From: Microbacterium sp. SMR1
GTDB lineage: Bacteria > Actinomycetota > Actinomycetes > Actinomycetales > Microbacteriaceae
NCBI RefSeq assembly: GCF_003289625.1
Contig: NZ_QMBN01000001.1
Location: 558,001 to 622,000, forward strand
Length of the DNA stretch: 64,000 nt
Direction: 5' to 3'
Positions 1-9,163 of the stretch are shown here, one piece after another. The notes beneath the pieces were generated by a model. The model was given only the letters and a program-made list of their open reading frames with translations. It searched no databases and had not been told where the DNA came from. The position numbers and the translations under genes were made by a program. How positions within the stretch are numbered: the stretch's first letter is position 1; every line of letters starts with the position of its first letter.

Positions 1-308
1 CTCTCGCCGGAACGCGGATGGTTCCGAAGGTGGTCGGTATCAACGGTTACGAGGTCGAGGTGCCGATCGAGCGTCACCACGTCGTCATGCGCTACGCCGA
101 CCGGCCCGGCATCGTCGCGATCTACGGCCAGAAGCTGGGGGAGGCGGGCATCAACATCGCCGGTCTGCAGGTCGCGCGGCCGGACGCCTCGGGCCGCGCG
201 CTCTCGGTACTCACGGTCGATTCGCCGGTGCCCGACCACCTTCTCGACGAGATGCGCGAGGCCGTGGCCGCAGACCTGTTCCGCCAGATCGAGCTGACCG
301 AGGTCTGA
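1..308 (+). CDS. serA: D-3-phosphoglycerate dehydrogenase, C-terminal fragment (ACT domain)
   Basis: Only the last ~100 codons are in the window; the 5' part lies to the left. The visible part ends in an ACT domain: a beta strand with the motif RPGIVAIYG, a helix with LGEAGINIAGLQV, and a strand reading ALSVLTVD. This is the serine-binding regulatory domain at the C-terminus of actinobacterial SerA, which oxidises 3-phosphoglycerate in the first step of serine synthesis. The gene ends just before a strong hairpin shared with the convergent TetR gene. An ACT domain alone could belong to another enzyme, but the terminal position and sequence style fit SerA well. Confidence 0.85.
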   Translation, partial: LAGTRMVPKVVGINGYEVEVPIERHHVVMRYADRPGIVAIYGQKLGEAGINIAGLQVARPDASGRALSVLTVDSPVPDHLLDEMREAVAADLFRQIELTEV

Positions 309-318
309 GTGCTCGATT

Positions 319-350
319 CGATGCCCGGGGCGAATTCGTCCCGGGCATCG
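319..350. terminator. Bidirectional terminator between serA and tetR
   Basis: An 11-bp perfect stem (CGATGCCCGGG pairing with CCCGGGCATCG) with a 10-nt loop sits in the gap between the convergent serA and TetR genes. There is no long T run on either side, so it is called from stem strength and position. Confidence 0.7.
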
Positions 351-351
351 G

Positions 352-897
352 TCATGGTCGAGCGACGCTGAGCACCAGCCGGATGAGTGCGTCGAAGTCT
401 TCGCCCTGGGGGAGGGGACCCACGACAGCGCCCGCCCCCAGCGCGTTGTTGAAGTAGAGGCCGTCGCCGACCAGAAGCACGAGCTGCAGCGCCGTCTCGT
501 CGCGCGTGTGCTCGCGGAGCGCCTCTTCCCACAGGGTGCGGACGTCGCGCAGCGCGGCGCTCGCAGCGGGGTGACCGCTCTGAGCCAGACGGGAACCGGC
601 CAAGAGCGCGCGATCGAGCGCGCTGTCCTCCATCACCGAAGTGCGGAGATAGGCCGCGACGATCCCCTCGGGATGCTGCGCCATGTCGTCGACGTCGAGA
701 CGCGCGAGCTCCATCATCCGCTCCAGGAGGGCCGTCTCGAGCGCCTCCTTCGAGGCGTAGTGGTACAGCAGTCCTCCCTTCGAGACCCCGGCTGCGGCGG
801 CGACGGCGTCCATCGTGGCGCCCCGGGCTCCGTCGGAGATCAGCAGATTCTCGTACGCGTCGAGCACGCTCTCGCGTGCGCGTGGGGGACGACTCAT
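352..897 (-). CDS. TetR family regulator of the adjacent MFS exporter
   Basis: This 181-residue protein has an N-terminal TetR helix-turn-helix (about residues 8-55, with the typical GVSKGGLLYHYASKEAL recognition region) and a helical ligand-binding C-terminal part. The length is normal for the family. It is divergent from the DHA2 transporter at 961, and an imperfect inverted repeat (934-961) lies in the 63-nt gap. By analogy with other TetR/exporter pairs it probably represses the transporter and itself until a ligand binds. The ligand cannot be read from the sequence. SD: GAGG just upstream of the ATG. Confidence 0.88.
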   Translation of the reverse strand: MSRPPRARESVLDAYENLLISDGARGATMDAVAAAAGVSKGGLLYHYASKEALETALLERMMELARLDVDDMAQHPEGIVAAYLRTSVMEDSALDRALLAGSRLAQSGHPAASAALRDVRTLWEEALREHTRDETALQLVLLVGDGLYFNNALGAGAVVGPLPQGEDFDALIRLVLSVARP

Positions 898-933
898 GTC
901 CTCAATCCTCTCGCGTCTCGGCGTTCGGTCCTG

Positions 934-961
934 TTACTATACCGGCTGGACGGTGAACTAA
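934..961. promoter_or_regulatory. Candidate TetR operator over the MFS promoter
   Basis: An imperfect inverted repeat has arms TTACTATACCG and CGGTGAACTAA around a 6-nt centre; 8 of 11 arm positions match. The left arm contains TACTAT, a good -10 hexamer for the rightward MFS gene, so a bound repressor would block that promoter. It lies in the divergent gap between the TetR gene and its probable target. Confidence 0.5.
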
Positions 962-2508
962 TGACGTTGACAGAAGAGATCGCAATCGCAGACGGCCAGG
1001 GCCGACGGGTCGGCTGGCGGGGGTGGGCCGCGCTCGGCGTGCTGATGCTGCCGGTGCTGCTCGTATCGGTGGATAACACGGTGCTGAGCTTCGCGCTGCC
1101 CGAGATCGCACGAGCCCTGAGCCCCACCAGCGCGCAACAGCTCTGGATCATCGACGTGTATCCGCTCATCCTCGCGGGACTCCTCGTGACGATGGGGTCG
1201 CTCGGCGATCGCTTCGGTCGGCGCCGGATGCTGCTGGTCGGCGCGACCGGGTTCGCAACGGTCTCCGCCCTGGCGGCTTTCGCGCCCAACGCCGAGATGC
1301 TGATCGCGGCGAGGGCGGCGATGGGCGTGTTCGGCGCCATGCTGATGCCGTCGACGCTGTCGCTGCTGCGAAGCATCTTCACCGACCGGGACCAGCGCCG
1401 GCTCGCCATCGCGGTCTGGGCCTCGATGTTCTCGGCGGGCGCCGCGCTCGGTCCGATCGTCGGCGGCGTGCTGCTCGAGCACTTCAGCTGGGGGTCGGTG
1501 TTCCTCATGGCGGTACCGGTACTCGTGCCGCTGCTCCTGCTCGCGCCCTTCCTCGTTCCCGAGAGCCGCGATCCGCGGCCGGGGCGCATCGATCCGATCA
1601 GCATCGCCCTGTCGATGCTGACGATGGTGCCGATCGTCTACGCCATCAAGGACTTCGCGGTGAAGGGGTGGGGCATCACCCCGCCGGTGCTGTTCGCGCT
1701 CGGACTGGTGTTCGGCTGGCTGTTCGTGCGGCGCCAGCTTCGCGTGAACGAGCCGATGCTCGATATGCGGCTGTTCTCCCGCGGCACCTTCAGCGGTGCG
1801 CTGCTGGTCAACCTCCTGAGCGTCGTGGCCCTCGTCGGGTTCCTGTACTTCGTGACGCAGCATCTGCAGCTGATCGTCGGTCTCTCGCCGCTGCAGGCCG
1901 GGCTGGCCCTGGTTCCGGGGCTCGTCATGATGATCGTCGCCGGGTTGGGAGTCGTGCCCATCTCGCGCCGGGTCTCACCGCGGATCGTCGTGCCCGCGGC
2001 TCTCGCGCTGTCGGCCGCCGGGTACGTCATGATCGCGCTCCTGACCGACGCCGAGAGCATGATCGAGCTCGTGCTCGCGTTCGCCCTGCTGGGTATGGGC
2101 ATCGGCGCGGCGGAGACGGTGTCGAACGAACTCGTGCTCGCGAGCGCCCCGCCGGCGAAGGCAGGAGCGGCCAGTGCAGTGTCCGAGACTGCGTACGAGG
2201 TGGGCGCCGTGCTGGGAACAGCCGTGCTCGGCGGCATCCTCACGGCGATGTATCGCGTCGGCATGACGGTCCCGCAAGGGGTGCCAGCCGAGGCCGCCGA
2301 TGCAGCGCGCGAGACTCTCGCGGGAGCCGTCAACGTCGCGCAGGGTCTGCCCGAGCCGATCGGACGTCAGCTGATGGATGCAGCCGCGCACGCGTTCGAC
2401 TCCGGCGTCGGCGTGACCGCGGCCATCGGCGCTGTGCTCGTCGTCTGCGCGGGCATCATCGCGGCCACTACGCTGAAGGGATCCCACTCGCGGCCCGCCG
2501 AGCATTGA
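961..2508 (+). CDS. DHA2-type MFS multidrug transporter (14 TM)
   Basis: A 515-residue membrane protein with about 14 hydrophobic segments. It carries the DHA2 motif near the first segment ([12 protein letters not shown], about residues 38-49) and the MFS loop motif LGDRFGRRR at 81-89. Such carriers export drugs or other lipophilic cations with protons. The frame is open further upstream, but that part lies antisense to the TetR gene, and the hydrophobic body begins only after 961, so the ATG at 961 is chosen. Regulation is probably by the divergent TetR protein. Substrate unknown; resembles the LfrA/QacA/EmrB group. Confidence 0.88.
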   Translation: MTLTEEIAIADGQGRRVGWRGWAALGVLMLPVLLVSVDNTVLSFALPEIARALSPTSAQQLWIIDVYPLILAGLLVTMGSLGDRFGRRRMLLVGATGFATVSALAAFAPNAEMLIAARAAMGVFGAMLMPSTLSLLRSIFTDRDQRRLAIAVWASMFSAGAALGPIVGGVLLEHFSWGSVFLMAVPVLVPLLLLAPFLVPESRDPRPGRIDPISIALSMLTMVPIVYAIKDFAVKGWGITPPVLFALGLVFGWLFVRRQLRVNEPMLDMRLFSRGTFSGALLVNLLSVVALVGFLYFVTQHLQLIVGLSPLQAGLALVPGLVMMIVAGLGVVPISRRVSPRIVVPAALALSAAGYVMIALLTDAESMIELVLAFALLGMGIGAAETVSNELVLASAPPAKAGAASAVSETAYEVGAVLGTAVLGGILTAMYRVGMTVPQGVPAEAADAARETLAGAVNVAQGLPEPIGRQLMDAAAHAFDSGVGVTAAIGAVLVVCAGIIAATTLKGSHSRPAEH

Positions 2509-2546
2509 GCGCTCGGCGCGCCGCTTCGCCGAGAACGAGGAGAGCG

Positions 2547-3599
2547 ATGTCGCGCGTCGTGAAGCTGGCCGTGATTCCGGGCGACGGAATCGGTCCCGAG
2601 GTCGTCGCCGAGGCCGAGAAGGTGCTCGACGCGGCGGTGGCGGGAACGGATGTCGTCATCGACAAGACGCGGTTCTCGCTCGGTGCGGCGCGTTACCTCG
2701 AGACCGGTGACACGCTCACGGACGACGACCTGGCGGCCATCGCTGGGCACGACGCGATCCTCCTCGGCGCGGTCGGGGGAGTGCCCGGCGACCCGCGGCT
2801 GCGCGACGCGAACATCGAGCGGGGACTCCTGCTCAAGCTTCGCTTCGAGCTCGACCACTACGTCAACCTCCGGCCGTCGAAGCTGTATCCGAGCGTTCCG
2901 GGTCCACTCGCCGACCCCGGGGAGATCGACTTCGTCGTGGTCCGCGAGGGCACCGAGGGGCCGTACGTCGGCAACGGCGGCAGCATCCGCCGCGGCACCC
3001 CGCACGAGGTCGCGAACGAGACCTCGGTGAACACCGCTTTCGGTGTCGAGCGTGTCGTGCGCTACGCGTTCGATCTGGCTGAGCGCCGGCGGCAGAAGCT
3101 GACGCTGGTGCACAAGACGAACGTCCTCGTGCACGCGGGCGGGATCTGGAAGCGCATCGTGGACGAGGTGGCGGCTGAGCACCCCGACGTCGCCGTAGAC
3201 TATCTCCACGTCGACGCGGCGACGATCTTCCTGGTCACGAACCCGGGCCGTTTCGATGTGATCGTCACCGACAACCTCTTCGGCGACATCCTGACCGACT
3301 TGGCCGGCGCCGTCACCGGAGGCATCGGCCTCGCCGCATCGGGGAACATCAACCCCGACGGCGCGTTCCCTTCGATGTTCGAGCCCGTCCACGGATCGGC
3401 GCCCGACATCGCGGGCCAGCAGAAGGCCGATCCCACGGCCGCGATCCTCTCCGTCTCGTTGCTGCTCGATCACCTCGGGCTCACGGAGGCCGCTCGACGC
3501 GTGACACGCGCGGTCGAGGCTGACATCGCGGACCGCAGCTCGGACCCGCGCACCACGACACAGATCGGCGACGCGATCACGGCTCGACTCCAGGCGTAG
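2547..3599 (+). CDS. leuB: 3-isopropylmalate dehydrogenase
   Basis: LeuB (350 residues) oxidises and decarboxylates 3-isopropylmalate to 2-ketoisocaproate, the last oxidative step of leucine synthesis. The N-terminus has the family signature [10 protein letters not shown]. The metal and substrate region [13 protein letters not shown] lies near residue 242, and the NAD-binding segment HGSAPDIAG near 282. The start is fixed by GAGGAG six bases upstream of the ATG. It is followed after 48 nt by ilvE, which aminates the LeuB product to leucine, so the two probably form one operon. leuCD are 24 kb away. Confidence 0.96.
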   Translation: MSRVVKLAVIPGDGIGPEVVAEAEKVLDAAVAGTDVVIDKTRFSLGAARYLETGDTLTDDDLAAIAGHDAILLGAVGGVPGDPRLRDANIERGLLLKLRFELDHYVNLRPSKLYPSVPGPLADPGEIDFVVVREGTEGPYVGNGGSIRRGTPHEVANETSVNTAFGVERVVRYAFDLAERRRQKLTLVHKTNVLVHAGGIWKRIVDEVAAEHPDVAVDYLHVDAATIFLVTNPGRFDVIVTDNLFGDILTDLAGAVTGGIGLAASGNINPDGAFPSMFEPVHGSAPDIAGQQKADPTAAILSVSLLLDHLGLTEAARRVTRAVEADIADRSSDPRTTTQIGDAITARLQA

Positions 3600-3647
3600 C
3601 CTGGAAGCCGCCCGCCGCCCGCCGCCCGACATTCTCTGGGAAGACAG

Positions 3648-4754
3648 ATGACGCTCCTCGAAAACGACCCCGACGCCGGACTCGAAGCCCTCGAGTTCGC
3701 CGTCACTCGAAACCTCACCGCAGCCTCGGCTGCCCGTCGCGAGGAGATCCTCGCGAATCCCGGGTTCGGCACGCACTTCACCGATCACATGGTGGACATC
3801 TGCTGGTCGGTCCGGGGCGGCTGGCACCGCCCGCGCGTCCAGCCGTACGGTCCGATCACCCTCGATCCGGCTGCGGCGGTGCTGCACTACGGCCAGGAGA
3901 TCTTCGAGGGCATCAAGGCCTATCGTCACGCCGACGGCTCGGTCCATACCTTCCGACCCGACCAGAACGGTCGGCGGCTCCAGCGCTCCGCGCGCCGCCT
4001 CGCGCTGCCCGAGCTGCCGGTCGAATGGTTCATCCAGTCGCTCCGCGAGCTCATCGCCGTCGATGGGGATTGGGTGCCTTCCGGCGCCGATCAGTCGCTC
4101 TATCTGCGGCCGTTCATGTTCGCGAAGGAGGCGTTCCTCGGCGTGCGCCCCGCGAACAAGGTCGCGTACTACCTGATCGCGAGCCCGGCGGGTGCTTACT
4201 TCACCGGGGGTGTGAAGCCTGTCTCGATCTGGCTCAGCGAGGACTACGCCCGCGCGGGCAAGGGCGGCACGGGCGCCGCCAAGACCGGCGGCAACTACGC
4301 GTCGAGCCTGCTCCCGCAGGCCGAGGCGTACGAGAACGAGTGCGACCAGGTCGTCTTCCTCGATCAGGACCGCAACGTGGAGGAGCTCGGCGGCATGAAC
4401 GTCGTGTTCGTCTACAAGGACGGCACGATCGTCACGCCGCAGTCCGACTCGATCCTCGAAGGGATCACCCGCGACTCGATCCTGCAGCTCGCGCGCGACC
4501 GCGGGCATAAGGTCGAGGGACGCGCCGTCTCGCTCGACGAGTGGCGCCAGGGCGTGGCATCCGGTGACATCGTCGAGGTCTTCGCCTGCGGTACCGCTGC
4601 CGTCGTGACGCCGATCGGGATTCTCAAGGGCCACGACTTCTTCGACGAGCAGCCGGTCGGCGAGCTCGCCCTGTCACTGCGCGAAGAGCTCACCGACATC
4701 CAGTACGGACGACGCGAAGACAAGCACGGCTGGCTCGTGCGATTGGACGGCTGA
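3648..4754 (+). CDS. ilvE: Branched-chain amino acid aminotransferase
   Basis: A 368-residue fold-type IV PLP enzyme that makes leucine, isoleucine and valine from their 2-keto acids with glutamate as donor. The PLP lysine is K212 in GTGAAKTGGNYA, the arrangement of actinobacterial and mitochondrial-type BCATs. Other family motifs are GQEIFEGIKAY near residue 82 and EELGGMNVVFV near 244. The length is usual. It directly follows leuB, giving a leucine-finishing pair. The following hydrolase gene begins one base after its stop codon, so it is probably co-transcribed. Confidence 0.96.
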   Translation: MTLLENDPDAGLEALEFAVTRNLTAASAARREEILANPGFGTHFTDHMVDICWSVRGGWHRPRVQPYGPITLDPAAAVLHYGQEIFEGIKAYRHADGSVHTFRPDQNGRRLQRSARRLALPELPVEWFIQSLRELIAVDGDWVPSGADQSLYLRPFMFAKEAFLGVRPANKVAYYLIASPAGAYFTGGVKPVSIWLSEDYARAGKGGTGAAKTGGNYASSLLPQAEAYENECDQVVFLDQDRNVEELGGMNVVFVYKDGTIVTPQSDSILEGITRDSILQLARDRGHKVEGRAVSLDEWRQGVASGDIVEVFACGTAAVVTPIGILKGHDFFDEQPVGELALSLREELTDIQYGRREDKHGWLVRLDG

Positions 4755-4755
4755 G

Positions 4756-5520
4756 ATGAAGATCGTACGGTTCTCCCACAACGAGGCCATCCGCTACGGC
4801 ATCCTCGACGGCACCGACCTGGTGACCCTGGCAGGCGACCCGATGTACGCGGGCTACGACACGACGGGCGAGCGCGTTGCGCTCAGTGACGCCGTGCTGC
4901 TGGCTCCCGTCATCCCGCGATCCAAGATCATCGCCGTCGGCCGGAACTACCGCGAGCACGCCGCGGAGTTCGGCAATGAGGTGCCCGCGGAACCCTTGCT
5001 GTTCTTCAAGCCGAACACCTCGGTGATCGGTCCCGGCGACGCCATCGTCCGCCCGACCCAGTCGCAGCAGGTGGACTTCGAGGGCGAGCTCGCCGTCGTC
5101 ATCGGCAAGGTCACCCGCAACGTCTCCGCCGACGACGCGCTCAGCCATGTGTTCGGCTACTCGATCGCGAACGATGTCACGGCACGCGACCTGCAGCGCA
5201 GCGACGGCCAGTGGACGCGGGCCAAGGGCTTCGACACGTTCTGCCCGCTCGGGCCGGCCATCGAGACCGAGTTCGACCCGTCACAGGCCGAGCTCGTCGC
5301 CCGGGTGAACGGCGACGAGAAGCAGCGTGCACCGCTGACCGATATGGTTCACGGCATCGCCGATCTCATTGCCTATGCGTCCGCCGCGTTCACGCTGCTG
5401 CCGGGCGACGTCATCCTGACGGGGACTCCTGCGGGCGTCGGGCCACTCAGCGCGGGCGATGTCGTGGAGGTCGAGATCGACGGTCTCGGCATCCTGCGCA
5501 ACATCGTCCGGGATGCCTGA
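4756..5520 (+). CDS. Fumarylacetoacetate hydrolase family protein
   Basis: A 254-residue FAH-domain protein. The metal ligands are visible as E109 and E111 (VDFEGELAVVIG) and D140 (IANDVTARDLQ); the substrate loop GRNYREHAAEFG lies near residue 62, and LLPGDVILTGTPAGVG is near the end. Bacterial members of this length act as acylpyruvate hydrolases, oxaloacetate decarboxylases or homoprotocatechuate-pathway isomerases. The exact reaction cannot be assigned. The position immediately after ilvE and overlapping the next MFS gene suggests one operon; a housekeeping oxaloacetate or acylpyruvate clean-up role is plausible. No aromatic-degradation genes are nearby. Confidence 0.85.
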   Translation: MKIVRFSHNEAIRYGILDGTDLVTLAGDPMYAGYDTTGERVALSDAVLLAPVIPRSKIIAVGRNYREHAAEFGNEVPAEPLLFFKPNTSVIGPGDAIVRPTQSQQVDFEGELAVVIGKVTRNVSADDALSHVFGYSIANDVTARDLQRSDGQWTRAKGFDTFCPLGPAIETEFDPSQAELVARVNGDEKQRAPLTDMVHGIADLIAYASAAFTLLPGDVILTGTPAGVGPLSAGDVVEVEIDGLGILRNIVRDA

Positions 5521-6802
5521 CGGGGAGAGCATCCCGGTTCCGACCACGGCCGCTGCGGTCGGCGCGCGTGACGCCGTCCGCCGGCGTTCCCTGGTCGTGC
5601 TCTCGCTCGGTCAGGTGCTCGGCGGCATCGGTTTCGGCTCGACGATCTCGCTCGGTGCGGTCATCACCGAGCGGCTCACGGGCGACGAAGCGCTCGCGGG
5701 TCTTCCGACCGCAGCGGTGACCCTCGGTGCCGCGCTGCTCGCGATGCCGTTGGCCTCCTTCGCGTCGCGATCGGGGCGCCGACCGGCACTGACACTCGGG
5801 ATGCTGCTGGCGCTCGTCGGCGTGGTCCTCGTCGTCTTCGGCACAGCTTCCGGGCTGTTCCCCGTGCTGCTCATTGCCTTCGCGATGATCGGCGCCGGTC
5901 AGGCCGCCAACCTGCAGTCCCGGTTCGCCGCGACCGATCTCGCGACCGACCGCACACGCGGGCGCGACCTCTCGATCGTCGTGTGGGCGACCACCATCGG
6001 AGCTGTGCTGGGGCCGAACCTGATCGGTGCCGGCGAGGCGCTCGGCGACGCGGTGGGGATGCCTCCTCTGACCGGGCCGTACCTCTTCACGGCGGTCGCG
6101 CAGCTGCTGGCCATCGCCCTGTACCTCGTCGCTCTGCGGCCCGACCCGCTGTTGCTCGCGCGCACGTCGAGCGCCGAGGCACCCCAGGCGCCGGCGACGC
6201 GCCGGGCGCAGGCCGACCGACCCGGTGCCGCCCGTTACGCCGTGCTCGCGATCGCCGGATCGCACGGGGTCATGGTGTCGGTCATGGCGATGACGCCTCT
6301 GCATCTCGTCCACCACGGTGCGGAACTCTCGGTCGTCGGGCTCACCATCAGCCTGCACATCGCCGGCATGTATGCGCTGTCACCCCTCTTCGGCATCCTC
6401 GCCGACCGTCTCGGGCGCGTGGCGACGATCCTGCTCGGTCAGGCTCTGCTCGCCGCCTCGCTCGTCGTCGCCGCGATGGGAGCCGACTCGGCCCTCACTG
6501 TCACTGCCTCACTGATCCTGCTCGGGCTCGGCTGGAGCGGAGCCACCGTGGCGGGCTCGGCGCTGCTCACCGAGGCATCGTCGCCGGAGCGGCGGACCGC
6601 GCGTCAGGGACGCAGCGACGCGATCATGAACCTCGTCGGGGCCGCGGGTGCTGCCTCGGCCGGGGGAGTGCTGGGCGTCCTCGGCTACGCTGGCCTGTCG
6701 ATGTGCGCTCTCGCCATCGTCGCGATCGTCGTCATCTGCGGACTTCTCGCGGGCCGCTCTACGCGTTCGCCCGACCGTTCGAACCACCCCGTCGGCACCT
6801 AG
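5513..6802 (+). CDS. MFS transporter (12 TM)
   Basis: A 429-residue major facilitator protein with about 12 hydrophobic segments. It has an MFS loop signature between segments 2 and 3 (ASRSGRRPAL) and a second copy in the other half (LADRLGRVATI). The start ATG at 5513 overlaps the end of the FAH gene by 8 nt, indicating translational coupling. A hairpin (6810-6822) followed by a short T run downstream could end the leuB-ilvE-FAH-MFS transcript. The substrate is not evident; coupling to leuB-ilvE-FAH would allow a metabolite exporter, but this is inference. Confidence 0.82.
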   Translation: MPDGESIPVPTTAAAVGARDAVRRRSLVVLSLGQVLGGIGFGSTISLGAVITERLTGDEALAGLPTAAVTLGAALLAMPLASFASRSGRRPALTLGMLLALVGVVLVVFGTASGLFPVLLIAFAMIGAGQAANLQSRFAATDLATDRTRGRDLSIVVWATTIGAVLGPNLIGAGEALGDAVGMPPLTGPYLFTAVAQLLAIALYLVALRPDPLLLARTSSAEAPQAPATRRAQADRPGAARYAVLAIAGSHGVMVSVMAMTPLHLVHHGAELSVVGLTISLHIAGMYALSPLFGILADRLGRVATILLGQALLAASLVVAAMGADSALTVTASLILLGLGWSGATVAGSALLTEASSPERRTARQGRSDAIMNLVGAAGAASAGGVLGVLGYAGLSMCALAIVAIVVICGLLAGRSTRSPDRSNHPVGT

Positions 6803-6863
6803 ACCCTGGGCCGCTCAGCGGCAAGCATTTTGCTCCGGGGCGGAAGGCTGGCACCGTGGAGTC

Positions 6864-7040
6864 ATGAGCCACCGCGCACAGTTGATCATCGCCCTCGTCT
6901 CGAGCGCGATCCTCTTCCTCTCGATCGCGCTGATGTTCGCGCTGGTGATCATCAGCTTCTTCACCGATGGCATCGACTTCGCGGGCGATCCCCACATCGC
7001 CGATGCGCTCGCGTCGACCGGCTGGGCACTGACGGCGTGA
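6864..7040 (+). CDS. Small single-pass membrane protein, unknown function
   Basis: A 58-residue protein with one long hydrophobic segment (about residues 6-33) followed by a short acidic tail. I do not recognise a named family. The start ATG at 6864 is preceded by GTGGAG at about the right distance. It lies alone between the MFS gene and the convergent aminotransferase, with 26 nt between stops. Gene-like placement and a clean membrane helix support it, but the short length leaves some doubt. Confidence 0.6.
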   Translation: MSHRAQLIIALVSSAILFLSIALMFALVIISFFTDGIDFAGDPHIADALASTGWALTA

Positions 7041-7066
7041 CGCCGCCCACCGCCGTGCTCCGCTGA

Positions 7067-8116
7067 TCAGCCGAGGAGGGCGGTCGCGGCCAGCTCGACG
7101 TCGGCCTCGTCGTTGAAGACGTGGAACGCGATGCGCGCATTGCCGCGACGACCGGATGCCGCCACCCCGGCGGACGTCAGCCGTGCGAGATCTGCGCCGG
7201 CGGGATCGGGCCACGTGACGATCGGGGTCGCCCGCAGAGGCTCGGGAAGTCCGAGCCGCTCGCGAAAGGCTGAGGCGAGACCGGTCACCCGCGCGTGAAG
7301 CGCGGTGGCGTCGGCATCCGCGAACATCGCCAGTGCTGGTTCGGCGCCGACCATCGCCTGCCACGCTGGCGACACATCGAAGCGCCGCGCCGAGCGCGCG
7401 AGTGACGCGTCGACGCCGTAGCACGCGGCCCACGGGTCCTCGCCGGCGTACCATCCGGCGTGGAGGGGTGCGAGCGTCGCTGCGAAGTCGTCGGCGAGCA
7501 CGAGGAACGCCACGCCGCGAGGCGCGCACAGCCACTTGTACGTGTGGCAGACGAGGGCGTCGAACTGCCCGGCGTCGAGGGGGAGCCAGCCCGCGGCCTG
7601 TGTCGCGTCGCAGAGCGTGCGGGCTCGGGCCCGCTGCGCGGCCTCGGCGATCGCGGCCGCGTCGGCGACCTCTCCCGTGGCCGACTGCACGATCGAGAAT
7701 GCGACCAGGTCGACATCCGGAGTGATCGCGTCGGCGAGGTCGGCGAGCGGGACGGCGCGGACTCGGATGCCGCGCCCGGCGTGCGCGAACGGGAGAACGA
7801 GCGAGGAGAACTCGCCCTCGGGGCACAGCACGGTCGCGCCATCGGGGAGGGAAGCCGCGATCATGCCGACCAGGACCGACGTCTGCGACCCGATGGCCAC
7901 GTGCCCGGGGTCGGTCGACACCAATCGGGCGAAGTGGGCGCGGCAGCGCTCGGCCACGTCCGCGTAATGAACGAGATCGGGCCGGGCATCGAGGTCGGCG
8001 ACGACCGCCGCCCGCGTCGCGACCGTCGGCAGGCCCGTGCTGCAGGCGGCGAGATAGCCCCGAGCCCCCGGGAACGCGGCGTGAAGCTCCTCCGGTGTGA
8101 GAGTCGTCGTCTGCAT
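7067..8116 (-). CDS. Aminotransferase class V-fold PLP enzyme (cysteine desulfurase-like)
   Basis: A 349-residue fold-type I PLP enzyme of the class V aminotransferase/NifS superfamily. The Schiff-base lysine is K194 in CHTYKWLCAPRG, and the cofactor-contacting aspartate is D170 in LCDATQAAGWLPLD. There is no mobile catalytic-cysteine loop like that of IscS/SufS near the expected place, so a true cysteine desulfurase is unlikely; members of this branch include isopenicillin epimerase-like and selenocysteine lyase-like enzymes. It is divergent from a LysR gene that probably controls it. Substrate unknown. Confidence 0.82.
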   Translation of the reverse strand: MQTTTLTPEELHAAFPGARGYLAACSTGLPTVATRAAVVADLDARPDLVHYADVAERCRAHFARLVSTDPGHVAIGSQTSVLVGMIAASLPDGATVLCPEGEFSSLVLPFAHAGRGIRVRAVPLADLADAITPDVDLVAFSIVQSATGEVADAAAIAEAAQRARARTLCDATQAAGWLPLDAGQFDALVCHTYKWLCAPRGVAFLVLADDFAATLAPLHAGWYAGEDPWAACYGVDASLARSARRFDVSPAWQAMVGAEPALAMFADADATALHARVTGLASAFRERLGLPEPLRATPIVTWPDPAGADLARLTSAGVAASGRRGNARIAFHVFNDEADVELAATALLG

Positions 8117-8161
8117 GCATCCAGGCTGCGCGATCGTGATCTATTGGTCTACGGCAGGATT

Positions 8162-8174
8162 TGCATACAAAGCA
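8162..8174. promoter_or_regulatory. Candidate LysR box (T-N11-A)
   Basis: TGC-N7-GCA fits the LysR half-palindrome rule T-N11-A. It is placed in the 80-nt divergent gap between the aminotransferase and the LysR gene. One occurrence only, so tentative. Confidence 0.4.
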
Positions 8175-8196
8175 TCACGCCTAGTTATCTATCCGG

Positions 8197-9153
8197 ATGG
8201 ATACCCCGGACTATCGTCTCGACGTCACCGAGTTGCGCGTCGTGCGGGCCGTCGCCGACGGTGGCTCCATCACAGCGGCGGCGACGGCCTTGGGCTACAG
8301 TCAGCCGGCCGTGAGCCAGCAGATCAAGCGGCTGGAACAGCGCCTCGGCGTGCCGGTCGTCGAGCGGGTCGGGCGACGGATGCGGCTCACCGAAGCAGGC
8401 CGCGTGATCGCCCGGCACGCGGCGGCGGTCGCGACGGTCATCGAGGCGGCCTCCGGTGAACTGGCCGAGCTCGCCGGATTGCGGTCGGGGACCGTGCGCA
8501 TGGTCGGCTTCCCCTCCGCTTCGCCGACGGTGCTGCCGCGGCTGATGGACCGGCTCGCCCTCGCGGAGCCGGGGCTGACCCTGACATACGTCGAGGCGGA
8601 GCCGCCCGAGGCGATCGCCGATGTGCGCGCAGACCGGGCCGACATCGCTCTGACGTTCGGTTACCCGGGTGATCGGAGCGACCTGCACGGTGAGAACGTC
8701 CGAGGACTCGACACCGAGGTCATCGGGTACGACGACCTGCTGGCGGTGCTGCCGGCCGACCACCCTGCCGCCCGCGGGTCGGGGGCCATCGAGATCGCGC
8801 CACTTGCGCACGAGGCTTGGATCGCCGGATGCCCCCGCTGCCGTGGTCATCTGCTCGAGGTGTGCGGCCGAGCCGGGTTCGAGCCCGCGATCCGCTTCGA
8901 GACCGACAATTTCGTCGCGGTCGAGCAGCTCGTGGCTCAGGGAATCGGTGTCGCCACTCTTCCCGGGCTCGCGGTCGCGTCATTCCCTCTCCTCCCCGGT
9001 GTGGTGACGCGACCGCTTCCCGCGAGCGAACGCCGCGCCATCCACGCGGTCTCCGCGGGCGGAGCGGGCCGGGTTCCCGCGGTGGCATCGGTCCTCGGCC
9101 ACCTGCGAGCCGTCGTCGCGGAGCTCACCGGCGGCGACGCTCACGAGAACTAA
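8197..9153 (+). CDS. LysR family transcriptional regulator
   Basis: A 318-residue LysR-type regulator. The winged helix-turn-helix is at about residues 8-67 ([26 protein letters not shown]), followed by a linker helix and a periplasmic-binding-like effector domain beginning near residue 95. The length is typical. It is divergent from the class-V aminotransferase, the classic arrangement for a LysR regulator and its target. Its stop codon lies inside the TAAGCT hexamer that may serve as the promoter of gltX. The effector is not predictable. Confidence 0.88.
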   Translation: MDTPDYRLDVTELRVVRAVADGGSITAAATALGYSQPAVSQQIKRLEQRLGVPVVERVGRRMRLTEAGRVIARHAAAVATVIEAASGELAELAGLRSGTVRMVGFPSASPTVLPRLMDRLALAEPGLTLTYVEAEPPEAIADVRADRADIALTFGYPGDRSDLHGENVRGLDTEVIGYDDLLAVLPADHPAARGSGAIEIAPLAHEAWIAGCPRCRGHLLEVCGRAGFEPAIRFETDNFVAVEQLVAQGIGVATLPGLAVASFPLLPGVVTRPLPASERRAIHAVSAGGAGRVPAVASVLGHLRAVVAELTGGDAHEN

Positions 9154-9163
9154 GCTGGAGGGG

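Noticed and set aside
508-960. Possible 151-residue N-terminal extension of the MFS protein
   Set aside because: It is antisense to the TetR gene, has no membrane character, and the operator/promoter sits at 934-961.
3605-3630. GCCGCCC triplet-like repeat before ilvE
   Set aside because: Three short units in a GC-rich gap; no dyad and no known regulatory role.
2367-4634. Long open frame on the minus strand over leuB and ilvE (755 codons)
   Set aside because: A product of GC-rich third positions opposite two clear genes; the translation is a low-complexity Arg/Asp/Glu/Val mix without any domain.
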